A DNA stretch of 64,000 bases, from NCBI GenBank assembly GCA_036971615.1, contig JAYKKR010000008.1:372001-436000 (forward strand), given 5' to 3'. A program made the position numbers and the translations under genes. Every line of letters begins with the position of its first letter. Within the stretch, counting starts at the first letter, position 1. Source of the DNA: Amyloporia xantha. Lineage: Eukaryota; Basidiomycota; Agaricomycetes; Polyporales; Adustoporiaceae. Under the pieces are notes generated by a model. The model was not told where the DNA came from. It searched no databases and worked only from the letters and a program-made list of their open reading frames with translations. Positions 47,840 to 58,500 of the stretch are shown piece after piece.

Positions 47840-49088
47840 ATGTCCGTCGACCTCACCAACCCCGCCGCTGCTCGCCGCTCCCTCCCTATCATCGAACAGC
47901 GCCTCGACACGCTACGCGGCGCGGAACCAGAGCTCGGCGACGACCCCTCGCCGCGGGACTTACAGGAGTGGCTACGGTGGGTGAACTCCTTGGGCCAGGC
48001 CTGGGTAAGTGGCTCGTTCGCGATTCCCATTGCGCCGCCGCTCCCTAACCTTGACGTTCCTGCTAGGTGGCGCTGGCGGCGGCCCATGCAGTGGCCAGCC
48101 ACGAAACCACGCCGCGCAGTGCCCCGGCCCTGGAGCTGCAAACCTGGCTCGCAGCCACGCGCGGCCGACTCATGGCCTACCGCGACGAATTCCCCGTCGC
48201 GGATCAGTACTACGACTCCCTCCTGCAGCGCCTCTCTCCCGCCCACAGCGCCACCTTCCTCGCCGGCACTCAAAACTTCACCTGGAATCGCCACTCGCGC
48301 ACCCTCCATAACCTATGGCCCCCAGCCCCATTCCCTCCCACCGACGCTGATACGTCCGCCTCGGGGTCCCGCTACACCTCCCCGTCAGAAACGGATGAAG
48401 TAAGTCGCAACGCCTCTTCAGGCGGAAGCGTGCCGCCTAACGCCGTCGACCGTGGAGTTGGACGATGACGAGGGTGAAGATGAAGTAGAACCCTCGTCCG
48501 ACCTTGTCCCGCCGTCCCCGCCGCCCCCACGCACCGTGGGTGGGAAGAAGCGGCAGACGAAAGGTAGAACGGCCGCCCGAAACCTCCCAAAGCCCCCGCC
48601 TTTCTATCAAGGTTCCGCCTCGTCCCGCCACCGCCACCAAGAGAAACCTCGCTGATCGCCCGAACCGCGATCGGCGGGGTCCCATTGTGTACCTCAACCA
48701 CCCCCCATGCGCATACTGCACCAAGAAGGGGTATCGCTGCGCGGGAGACGGCACTCGCCGCCATGTCTGCGAGTCGTGCATGATCGCGCGGGCGAAGTGC
48801 ACCATCCGCGACGATCCCCCGCCAATCGTAAGTCCTTCCCCCGCTCTTCCTCCCGCAGGTACGTTTCATTCCACTTCCCCAGAGCACATCGAGTTCGTCG
48901 GCCCACAATCTGACGAGGACGACGACGAGCCACCATACCCTCCCGAATTCCCGCTCACCAACCGCGCCCGTCCCGTCGTCCTCATCCCGCCCCGTCCGCG
49001 CGCTACCACCATCCGTCCACCCATCACGTCCCCTGCCCCTGCACCCGCTACGCCCTCTCCCCGGCCATCCGCACCCTCGGCCCGCTGA
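47840..49088 (+). CDS. accessory gene 2 with Zn2Cys6-type cluster, one frame break
   Basis: Exon 1 (47840-48004) is also exactly 55 codons and ends PRDLQEWLRWVNSLGQAW. Exon 2 (48067-48399) has LELQTWLAATRGRLMAYRDE. The exon from 48458 starts with an acidic run (LDDDEGEDEVEPSSDL) and Pro-rich linker. Near 48613 a one-base shift is needed to continue into RDRRGPIVYLNHPPCAYC and on through CTKKGYRCAG and HVCESCMIARAKC, giving Cys spacing C-x2-C-x6-C-x9-C-x2-C-x6-C, the fungal Zn2Cys6 pattern. An acidic and Pro-rich tail ends at 49088. DNA binding is inferred from the cysteine pattern only. The frame break could be a real lesion, a missed intron or a sequence error. Confidence 0.5.
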
Positions 49089-49136
49089 GGAACCTCTGTT
49101 CCTACCCATGACGCCCGAGCACCCGGATGCCTTCCC

Positions 49137-49604
49137 ATGGGAACCCTCCACCCTCCTTCTGGCCTTCTCTCCCCTTCCCCTTCGGTCTCCCCCGCCCTCA
49201 TTCGTCGCCCCCGCAATCTCGACCTCTTGGACGTCGCCGCGGATCCCCCATGCGAGCCGCAGACCGAGCTCGAGATGTGGCTCGTCGCTCGATTAGCGGC
49301 GACCACCGACTTCCTTTTTCAGATGGCCGATCGAGCGCGGGACCTCGGGTACGCAGAGCAGTTCGGAATTCCCGACTACCCCGACCATACGCCCGCCCCC
49401 GTTCGCTCCGACAGCCCCGCCCCCGACTTCATTGAAGGCTCTTCCAGCAGCCCCGCTCCCAACCCCGCTCCCGACAGCGACGACGCCGTCGCTGAGCTGC
49501 TTGCCGCTGAGCTCGAGTCCCCAACGCTTCCGCCGCTGTCGCCCACCGACGAGGACATGTTGGACCTCACTGGGGCGTCCAAAGGGAAAGGCCGCGAGAC
49601 GTAG
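49137..49604 (+). CDS. accessory gene 3, fragment or downstream exon
   Basis: An open frame with ADPPCEPQTELEMWLVARLA and TTDFLFQMADRARDLGYAEQ, resembling the helical second exon of accessory gene 2 (ELQTWLAATRGRLM). An acidic Ser/Pro tail ends ASKGKGRET. No matching first exon is found upstream, so it may be the last exon of the preceding gene or a partial duplicate. Confidence 0.35.
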   Translation: MGTLHPPSGLLSPSPSVSPALIRRPRNLDLLDVAADPPCEPQTELEMWLVARLAATTDFLFQMADRARDLGYAEQFGIPDYPDHTPAPVRSDSPAPDFIEGSSSSPAPNPAPDSDDAVAELLAAELESPTLPPLSPTDEDMLDLTGASKGKGRET

Positions 49605-49925
49605 CGCGGGACTCCTCCTTGATTCGCGTAGTGTACGAAATGTACCAATATTCTTGTCGTTGAAGTAGCGTTTGGTCTCCCTTTGTACCGTAGTCCTTGT
49701 ATGTACGCGCCGCCGCCCGCCGTTGATCGGCTAAAATCAATGCAAGTCAGTTTCTCGTTCCACAGCCCCCTTCCGTCCCGTGTGCCCCTGCCGCGTGCCT
49801 CCGCGCGTTCTGCGTAGAAGCCGCCTCGCGGCAAGCGCGTGTTGCGCCCCCTCGTATAACTACCGCCGCCCATCGCCAAATTCCACGAGTTCTCCACCTC
49901 ACCCCTTGACCTCCCGCCCAGTCTC

Positions 49926-50725
49926 ATGAGCACGACGCCCCCGGTGCTTTCTCCTGAGGAGGCCCGCGAAAGGTACCTGCAGGTCCTCTGCGACACCTCT
50001 ATCCCTTCCGAACCGGCCGCGCGCATCGCGTGGGTCCACGCCGTAGACACCGCCGAGGTACGTGCTACCCTTCCGCCCACACCATTTCTTGTCCCCGAAC
50101 TCCCGACTAGGCCATCCTTCATTCCACACTCCCAGAGGACTATGATCCTTCGTCCCCGTCGGAGCCTGCCCCCGGGATCGATGTCCTTGCCCGCCGCGCT
50201 GTGGTGGATTCCTTCCGCCTGCACTACCTCCCGCATCCGCTGCCGGTCCCCGTCCGCCTGACCGCCTTAGAACTCCAAAACGCCCAACTCCAAGCGCGCC
50301 TCGACCAACTCGAACCCGCTCTCGCTCAGATCCTTCAAGTGCAAATGGACCCGCTGCGCTCTGACGTCATTGCCCGGGCCCTCGAGATCCTCGCGGAAGT
50401 AGATCACCGTTTGTCTCTCCAAGACACGGCCCTTTCTTCCGCGCTGGGTACGTCCATATCTCTTCTTCGTGCCGAGGTCCACGCGCGTGCCCGCGATTCC
50501 TCGTCTGCCTTGCGTATCCTCCAAGACCAGGTCGCCCACGGGTTCGATCGAGCCGCCTTCTCCCTCTCTACCCACAACACCGTCATCCAGTCCCTTCTCC
50601 GCCGCGTCCTCGCCCTGGAAGCCCGCTTCCCTTCCCCCGACCCTCCTTCCATTCCCTACTCTTCCCCCCCATCGTCAGATCCTTCCTCCCCGCTCGATCC
50701 CTCCCCTTCCGCTTCCTCCCCATAA
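49926..50725 (+). CDS. accessory gene 5' to Gypsy B pol end, coiled-coil protein
   Basis: Exons 49926-50057 (44 codons) and 50111-50725 (205 codons) give 248 residues, almost the length of accessory gene 1. Exon 1 ends EPAARIAWVHAVDTAE at the same relative place as the other first exons. Exon 2 is mostly heptad-like coil: LTALELQNAQLQARLDQLEP, AEVDHRLSLQDTALSSALG, LRILQDQVAHGFDRAAF and VIQSLLRRVLALEARFP. A Ser/Pro tail follows. Its 3' end overlaps the 3' end of the Gypsy B pol ORF by 70 bp, tail to tail. Confidence 0.6.
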
Positions 50726-51338
50726 CTCTTTTGCTCGCTTTCCCGACCCACCTCTTCATCCCCTACTTCCATTTCGTCTAATACCCCCTTTTGCGCTTCT
50801 TCCGCTTCTTCGACGATCTTGCGCACGTCTAGTGCAACCTCCTTTCGCGCCTTATACGGTACCACACGGAACGCTGCGTACCGTAGTCTTGACACCGCTC
50901 CTGTTAGTTCCGCGAGTATGTAGGCTCCTCCTTTTGTACGCCGTATGACAATCATAGGCCCGAAATACCGGGGTTTTGACTTCCTGCTATGCTCCATCTC
51001 GATCTGTGAGTTCCGCACCAGCACCAGATTCCCCGCTGCGAACACAAAATCCTTGATCGTCCGTGCGAACCGCCGCTCAAAATCCTTGACCGATGCGTAT
51101 CGAGCCGCTAGCACCCTCCGCCGTACGTCCTGCAAATCCTCCGCCCGTTTGAGCAGCTGGCGCCCCCGGATTTCAAGTAGGTCCACATCGCTGATCTCCT
51201 TCCGGTCGGGCGGCACCAAGTAAGTAGCTTCCGCCAGGTCGAAAGGGAAGACTGGTTCGATCCCGTGCGCGATAAAGAAAGGCGAAGTGCCCGTCGATTT
51301 CTGAATCGTCACCCGTTCCGCCCAAAACACAGCATGCA
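50656..51338 (-). CDS. Gypsy element B, integrase C-terminal part
   Basis: Minus-strand continuation of the integrase at 62661-63966, separated from it by the insertion of Gypsy A. It reads HAVFWAERVTIQKSTGTSPF, GIEPVFPFDLAEATYLVPPD, a coil (RQLLKRAEDLQDVRRRVLAA), an SH3-like C-terminal domain (AAGNLVLVRNSQIEMEHSRK, KPRYFGPMIVIRRTKGGAYI), then a Glu-rich tail to 50656. The join at HPKVMH/AVFW-type sequence is clean except for the duplicated ATGCA. No chromodomain is seen. Confidence 0.85.
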
Positions 51339-51604
51339 TGTAAGGTACCCCTACGGGTACCCTACAACATCTTATCTATACTGTACATATTCGTCTTCAC
51401 TATTACCTAATACGATCCTGTGGATCGCGGCGTTGGGCAACTGTACAGTACATTGACGTATGCACGTGTCTCGCGCGCGCGTGCCCTTTTAAGGACACGC
51501 GCGTAGGGAAGAAAAGTACCTTTCTTACTTACACCTGTACATCGCACTCTTCTAATAGAAGTTGGTGCAACGTACTTCCGTCTGAGTAAGAGCCAGGTCT
51601 TACA
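51339..51604 (+). repeat. Gypsy A 5' LTR
   Basis: TGTAAGGTACCCC... to ...GGTCTTACA. Compared base by base by eye it appears identical to the 3' LTR. It contains small inverted repeats, for example CGATCC-TGT-GGATCG at 51413-51427 and CGCGCGTG...CACGCGCG near 51476-51504. Confidence 0.95.
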
Positions 51605-51725
51605 CTTTTTTACGTTCCAATCGGAATCTCCGAAATCGTCTATATAGACGAGTGCGGATCTGACACGGAAATAGAAGCATCGCTTCTTTTTCACATCGCA
51701 TACAATCCCGGACATCCCCATTAGG

Positions 51726-54700
51726 ATGACCAAACGCAAAACTCGGAGCATCACCGCTCGAGAAATGCGTGAAGCGACGGGCGAACCGACTGCACCAGTC
51801 GGTGTACCCTCACCCGCTTCACGAATAATGTCATGGAGGGCCCGCGTAAGTGACGCAGGATCGGACAGGGGACCAGGACCATCCGAGCCAATAACGCCCG
51901 GGCAGAGTGGTCCCGAACGAGTGGTGCACCCTTCGGGTGGACCCACAGAAGCACAGGATTCACCGAATCCTGTGAATCGACTCCCATCGGCCTCACAAGT
52001 GGGCGATGGAGACGATGCGCTGTCATACGTAGCGCCCGCCGTAAACGACGAGATAAGGGAGAATGAGCCACCACCAGGTGATGCTCGCTCATCCCCCCTC
52101 TCTCCCATCCCCAGCCCTATGGCTGGAGTGACGTTGGAGAGAGCGAGGGCACCCTCGAGGACGTCCGCGCGTAGCGTTCGCAGTGAAACGCTACGCAGTC
52201 GGATACAAGAGGCGTTTGATCGCAGCCGAAGGGAGCTCGATACAGCGACCCAGCGCGCGAATCACGAACTCGTCGTGATGCGCGCCCGGATCCACCTGTG
52301 GTATCCAAAGTTGTACAACAATTGCCCAGGTACCTGGGCTTAGCTCTGTGCACAACTTGGCCAGGGTTTTACAAGGCTTGTAATACAACTGGGCCTGCTG
52401 ATTGACAATCCACAAACCTGCCTAGCCTTTGTACAATGTTAACCTGGTTTGTAAATCCGCATTTTTGACAATTTCAGTTAAATACTGGGCAAGCTTGTAA
52501 TAAATATAATCATATATTTCTGCTGTACAGGTCATATATCATTATATATCATTAAAATCCGCTTATTTCTGCCAATCCATATATGGTAATATCCAATACA
52601 GGATTATTATATATCATTAGAATCCGCTTGAATGGGCCATTCCAAATATGGTAATAGCCAGTATATACACCATTAGAATTCGTTTGAATGGGCCATTCCA
52701 AATATGGTAATATTCAATATAGAATTGTTATATATCATTGGGATCCATTTGAATGGGGCAATACAAATATGGAATAAAATGTAGGGGTATTATATACCAT
52801 TAGAAAGCATTTGAATGGGTCATTCCCAATATGGTAATGATCCATTTGGGGCTGGCACATCAATAATGATGATTTCGGGGTGGTTAGATTTTCGTATTGT
52901 CGCGTTTGAATCAGTATTTTGCATTTTCTGGCTTAATCGGGCAAGCTAGGGGTCTGGAAAAATTTATCTGGGATCCTTGGATGATGCTCTACGACTTTCA
53001 TTTCTGCCATATATGGTAATATTTCCTTTTTGGAAAGTGTCAATAGTGTTCACAGGGCTATATAGCAGGTGAATATCAGTGAGAATGTGTATCAGAAGTG
53101 GTATAATGTAGTGCAGCATGTGGTGTGAATGGCTAGTGAACAGTCAGAGACGGCTATGTAACACAGATGTTCACACGTCTCATTGCTTTTGCTATTTGAC
53201 AATCAGCCAGTCGGTGCACACCATGCATTGCTAATGTTTGAGGTAGATAGTATACTGCACACAGTCAATCACTTGACTGATGAGTGTACTCAACAGTCAC
53301 TCATATCCAGTATTTAGTTATTGGCAGTTGGCAGTCAGTCAGTCAGCCAGCCAGCCAGTCAATGAGTCAGTCAGTTATAAGTGTGCACTCAGTCACTTTG
53401 TCTGCAACTGGCATTGGAGATGAACCTGATGAAGTTCAAACACAAGTCTGTACACAAATACACGTCTGTTCACACATATTGACAATGACTTGGTCAATAA
53501 CATAAGTGACTTTTGACCTGAGATCACAGTGACTGAGTGTGCACTTATGACTGACTGACTGACTGACTGATTGCCAACTGCCAGTAACTAAATACTGGAT
53601 ATGAGTGACTGTTGAGTACACTCATCAGTCAAGTGATTGACTGTGTGCAGTATACTATCTACCTCAAACATTAGCAATGCATGGTGTGCACCGACTGGCT
53701 GATTGTCAAATAGCAAAAGCAATGAGACGTGTGAACATCTGTGTTACATAGCCGTCTCTGACTGTTCACTAGCCATTCACACCACATGCTGCACTACATT
53801 ATACCACTTCTGATACACATTCTCACTGATATTCACCTGCTATATAGCCCTGTGAACACTATTGACACTTTCCAAAAAAGGAAATATTACCATATATGGC
53901 AGAAATGAAAGTCGTAGAGCATCATCCAAGGATCCCAGATAAATTTTTCCAGACCCCTAGCTTGCCCGATTAAGCCAGAAAATGCAAAATACTGATTCAA
54001 ACGCGACAATACGAAAATCTAACCACCCCCGAAATCATCATTATTGATGTGCCAGCCCCAAATGGATCATTACCATATTGGGAATGACCCATTCAAATGC
54101 TTTCTAATGGTATATAATACCCCTACATTTTATTCCATATTTGTATTGCCCCATTCAAATGGATCCCAATGATATATAACAATTCTATATTGAATATTAC
54201 CATATTTGGAATGGCCCATTCAAACGAATTCTAATGGTGTATATACTGGCTATTACCATATTTGGAATGGCCCATTCAAGCGGATTCTAATGATATATAA
54301 TAATCCTGTATTGGATATTACCATATATGGATTGGCAGAAATAAGCGGATTTTAATGATATATAATGATATATGACCTGTACAGCAGAAATATATGATTA
54401 TATTTATTACAAGCTTGCCCAGTATTTAACTGAAATTGTCAAAAATGCGGATTTACAAACCAGGTTAACATTGTACAAAGGCTAGGCAGGTTTGTGGATT
54501 GTCAATCAGCAGGCCCAGTTGTATTACAAGCCTTGTAAAACCCTGGCCAAGTTGTGCACAGAGCTAAGCCCAGGTACCTGGGCAATTGTTGTACAACTTT
54601 GGATACCACAGGTGCAGCTTCACCGTCGATTCCTCCATAAAAACGAGGAGCAAATCGCGTCCGAACGATTCGAACGCGCGACGTATAGCTCATCTACGGG

Positions 54701-55556
54701 AGGAGCATCGGATCTCGCCGATCGCCTCAATTCATACGGTAACCGTATGGTAGAGCGACCGTCGACATACCAATTCCACAAACGCTTCCTAGATGCATTA
54801 CCGGACGAAATATATCGTACGGTGATCACTGGGTACCGGCTTTCCGCCGAGCGCAATACGCTCAACCAGCTGGTAGATGCGGTGCGGGATTGGGAGACTG
54901 GCCAGGAAGGCGAAGCCTCCCGGCGGCGCGCTAGGCGCGCCATGCAGCCTACGGCTGCCAACTCGAAAAACCCGCCAACTACGATGACGTCGGTGGGAAG
55001 GGCTACCGCCCCAGGGGGGCGGAGCCATCGCTCGAGGAATCAACCTCGAGTCGATCGCCCCACGACCCGGGGCGAAACGTCCCCGGGTACCGTACCGGCG
55101 CGCACACACGAAACTCGTGGCGCGCGCGACGCGGTCCCGACGCATGATCACGCTAACTTGACATGCTACGGGTGTGGCGAGAAGGGCCACATATCGACTA
55201 ACTGCCCGCATCCTGCGGGTAAGGCAAAGCCTGCCCCACGGATGTTCGCGCAAAGAGTAATGGACGACGAGCCCAGTAATGATCAGCCGAGTACGCCTGG
55301 CGTACTCGAGACGGTGCAGGAGCACACCGAGGAGGACGCCCTACTGCACGCTGAGGACGAGGGGGACGAGGTGTACCCAGTATCCGACTACGGGTACGGG
55401 GGCTCCCAGTACTCATCCCACGGCGAACGAGACCAGTCGTACGACGACGACCTCCAGTTTGGAGCCATGCGTTTCGCGGGTATGCGCATCGAGTCCAGCG
55501 AGGCGCATACCTCCGACACGGAGGCGGTGGCGCCCCAATGCTATACAATGGGGTAG
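51726..55556 (+). pseudogene. Gypsy A gag, split by fold-back element
   Basis: The N-terminal part starts MTKRKTRSITAREMREATGE at 51726 and runs to VVMRARI at 52292. Coding resumes at 54615 with LHRRFLHKNEEQIASERFER, FHKRFLDALPDEIYRTVITG and the CCHC knuckle CYGCGEKGHISTNCPHP, ending with an acidic region at 55556. The insert shows no target duplication here, and the capsid region between the two parts looks too short, so a deletion probably accompanied the event. The last 19 bp overlap the protease-pol frame. Confidence 0.75.
52293..54614. mobile_element. fold-back (palindromic) transposon, copy 2
   Basis: A 2,322-bp relative of the element at 43311-45666 with the same ends, CACCTGTGGTATCC. 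The central spacer is in the opposite orientation relative to copy 1, so the element sits the other way round. The flanks (CCCGGATC and CAGCTTCA) show no direct repeat. Both arms share a set of substitutions absent from copy 1. Confidence 0.9.
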
Positions 55557-58500
55557 CCCCATCAGCCCGTACACTAAAGGAAGCATGGCTGTATGACCCC
55601 CGAGTGCGCCGGATTACCGACCCCATGGGTCAGCCGAGGCGCACGCCAGAACTACAGCACACTCTGTGTGCCGAAGTTGACATCAACGGTGTGAAAGCGT
55701 ATACGCTATTCGACACGGGATGTACGACGGACTCAATATCGCCTGAAATGGCGTATCTGAGTCACGCCGACCGCATCGATCTGCGGGAACAGATGGGGCT
55801 GCAATTGGGGACCAAGGGCAGCCGTACACGCATTAATTATGGCGCGCGCCCGACCCTACGGGTCGGCCCAGTGCACTGCAAGCACTACATGGATGTGGTC
55901 GATATCGACCGCTACGATGCCATATTGGGCACGGTGTTCTGCAACACCTATGGTGTGGTGCTTGACTTCAAACACCACACCATCCAGATCAATGGTGTCC
56001 GTGTGCCAGCATATACGGCGGTCGAAGAGGCGGCCGTATTAGCAGCACGCAAGGACGGCAACCCACGCCGGAACCCGCGACTGCATGTAGCAGTCGTCGG
56101 ATCGGATGCGGGTCTATAGGAACCCGCGGCGAGTTCTACTACGGCAGAACCCCCTCGCTCTCGCTACGCGGGCGATTCTGCGGTGTTTCCGAGGGGGGAG
56201 GGGGACGGCATTTCCGTCATTCCTCCCAGAAGTGGGAAACACCCAGTAAGAACTATTCCGCCCCGGAAGGGACGGAATCACCGGGAACAAGCACCTGTAC
56301 TCGCGGAGCGATCGGTGCCGAGCCTGCACTCGTCCAACGAGAAGCGGGACAAGTTCGGTCGATCAGACCCATGGGGTCTGAACGAAGTCATGGACCAGGC
56401 GGCCAAGAATCTCATCATTGATGAAGAGATCCGGGCGACCTTACGTCCCGACTACACTTCATTGCAAGATAAGTGGAATAAGGAATTTGAGGACATAATG
56501 TGCCCTCCTCCGCCAGGATTACCCCCCCTACGGGAGGTAAACCATCGGATCCCACTTATCGACCAGGATAAACGATACAAGTATCATTTACCCCGATGTC
56601 CTGACGCCATGAAGCCGCAACTGCTCGAAAAGATCGAGCGGTATACGGCGAATGGCTGGTGGGAATCCAAAATGGCTACACAAGCGGCTCCACTTCTTTG
56701 CATAGTAAAGAAGTCGGGCAACACGCAGTGTCGTCGATGCACGACAGCGCAACGACAACACCATAAAAGATGTGACGCCATTTCCCGATCAAGACCAAAT
56801 CCGAATGGATGTGGCCCGGGCGAAGTTTCGCTCGAAGATCGACCTGTCCGACGCCTACGAGCAGATACGAATAGCTGCCGACGACGTCTGGAAGACGGCG
56901 TTTTCAACGCCGTACGGCACGTTCGTGAGCCATGTCATGCAACAAGGAGACTGCAACGCCCCAGCGACGTTCCAGTCCCTCATGACAGCAATCTTTCGAG
57001 ATTGCATAGGCCGATTCGTCCATGTTTACCTCGACGACATCTTCGTGTTCTCCGACTCGGTCGAAGACCACGAGGAACATCTCGCGGTAGTACTTAAGAA
57101 GCTTCGCCAGGCGAAACTATACTTGAGTCAAACTAAATGCGACTTCTTTTCGCAACGCATGGATTGCCTGGGTCATCTTATAGATGACCGAGGGTTACAT
57201 GCCGACTCAGATAAGATGGCGAGGATTCGCGAATGGCGAATCCCGCGATCCTATCACGAGGTACAGCGATTTTTGGGACTAGTTAATTATCTGGCACATT
57301 TCATGCCAGATGTATCGGCCTACACGTCGCCTCTAGCGGACATGGCACACAACGGCAGACCGTTCGTGTGGCGCCCGCTGCACTCCAAGTGCCTTGAATC
57401 CATCAAGGCATTGGCTTGCAAGGCCCCGATATTGAAGCCAATTGACCCATCCAATCCTGAACCCATATGGGTCATCAGCGACGCATCCATACATGGAGTC
57501 GGCGCTGTCTATGGACAAGGGCCAGATTGGCGTACTTGCCGACCGGCGGGATTCATGTCTAAAATTCACTAGTGCCCAGCGAGCGTACAAAACGTACGAA
57601 CACGAGGCACTAGGAATCCTAGAAGCTCTCCTCAAATGGGAGGACAAGCTATTGGGCCGCCGGATCCGCATTATTACGGATCATAAGGCGTTGACGTTCT
57701 TTGAGGGCGTCTCGAACCCAACGAACCGACAGGTTCGCTGGTACGAATACCTCTCACGATTCCAGTACGAAATTTCGTACGTGGAAGGACGTGAGAATAA
57801 GGTCGCCGATTGCCTGTCTCGTTATTACGAGAACGACAATTCCGACGATTTTACACCCCCACAGGACTATGCCAATGCGGATGTGCGCCTGGACCCGGAA
57901 CACGATGACCTACCGGTCAATCGCGTCCTGGAACTCAGGGCAGGACGTCTGACATCCCCTACACCGACATTAGCAGAAGTCCGTGAAGCGCGGGACGTGG
58001 AGGCGGCTGAGTTGGCCACAGCCAATCAAACCAGCCCCCAACCACCCGTCCCGGACGACTCAAGCGACCCCACGGTCGCTGAAGCCCTCCAGTCAGGACC
58101 GCCCCTAAGGGAGCGCGTCGAACGGGAGATAGACTTTACCCGCACGGTACGAGGGGGATACGCCCATGACCCACTGTTCAGTAAGGTCAAGGACGCCCCG
58201 AGCGAGTACCCAGCCTTCGTAATACGCGAAGGACTGATTTACTCAAAAAATCGCCAAGGCGATGAAGTACTGTGCATCCCTAGGGTGCCGCTCAAAAGGC
58301 GACTACTGCCCGAGGTCGTTATCGACCACGGGCACACGACTATCGGGCACTTCGGGCCACAGAAGACGTCTGAGTACATCAGACGCTCCTTCTGGTGGCC
58401 GAAGATTGGCCGAGACATTGACAAGTTCTGCATTACTTGCGGAACTTGTCAAACGGCAAAGCCGCGCAACCAGTTGCAAGCAGGCCTATTGCACTCATTA

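Noticed and set aside
48829..48884. An intron after the zinc-cluster region of accessory gene 2
   Set aside because: A donor-like GTAAGT is present, but removing the stretch changes frame and the unspliced frame is open.
44428..53530. Inverted central spacer between fold-back copies as an invertible switch
   Set aside because: With palindromic arms, opposite insertion orientation gives the same picture; no evidence for inversion in place.
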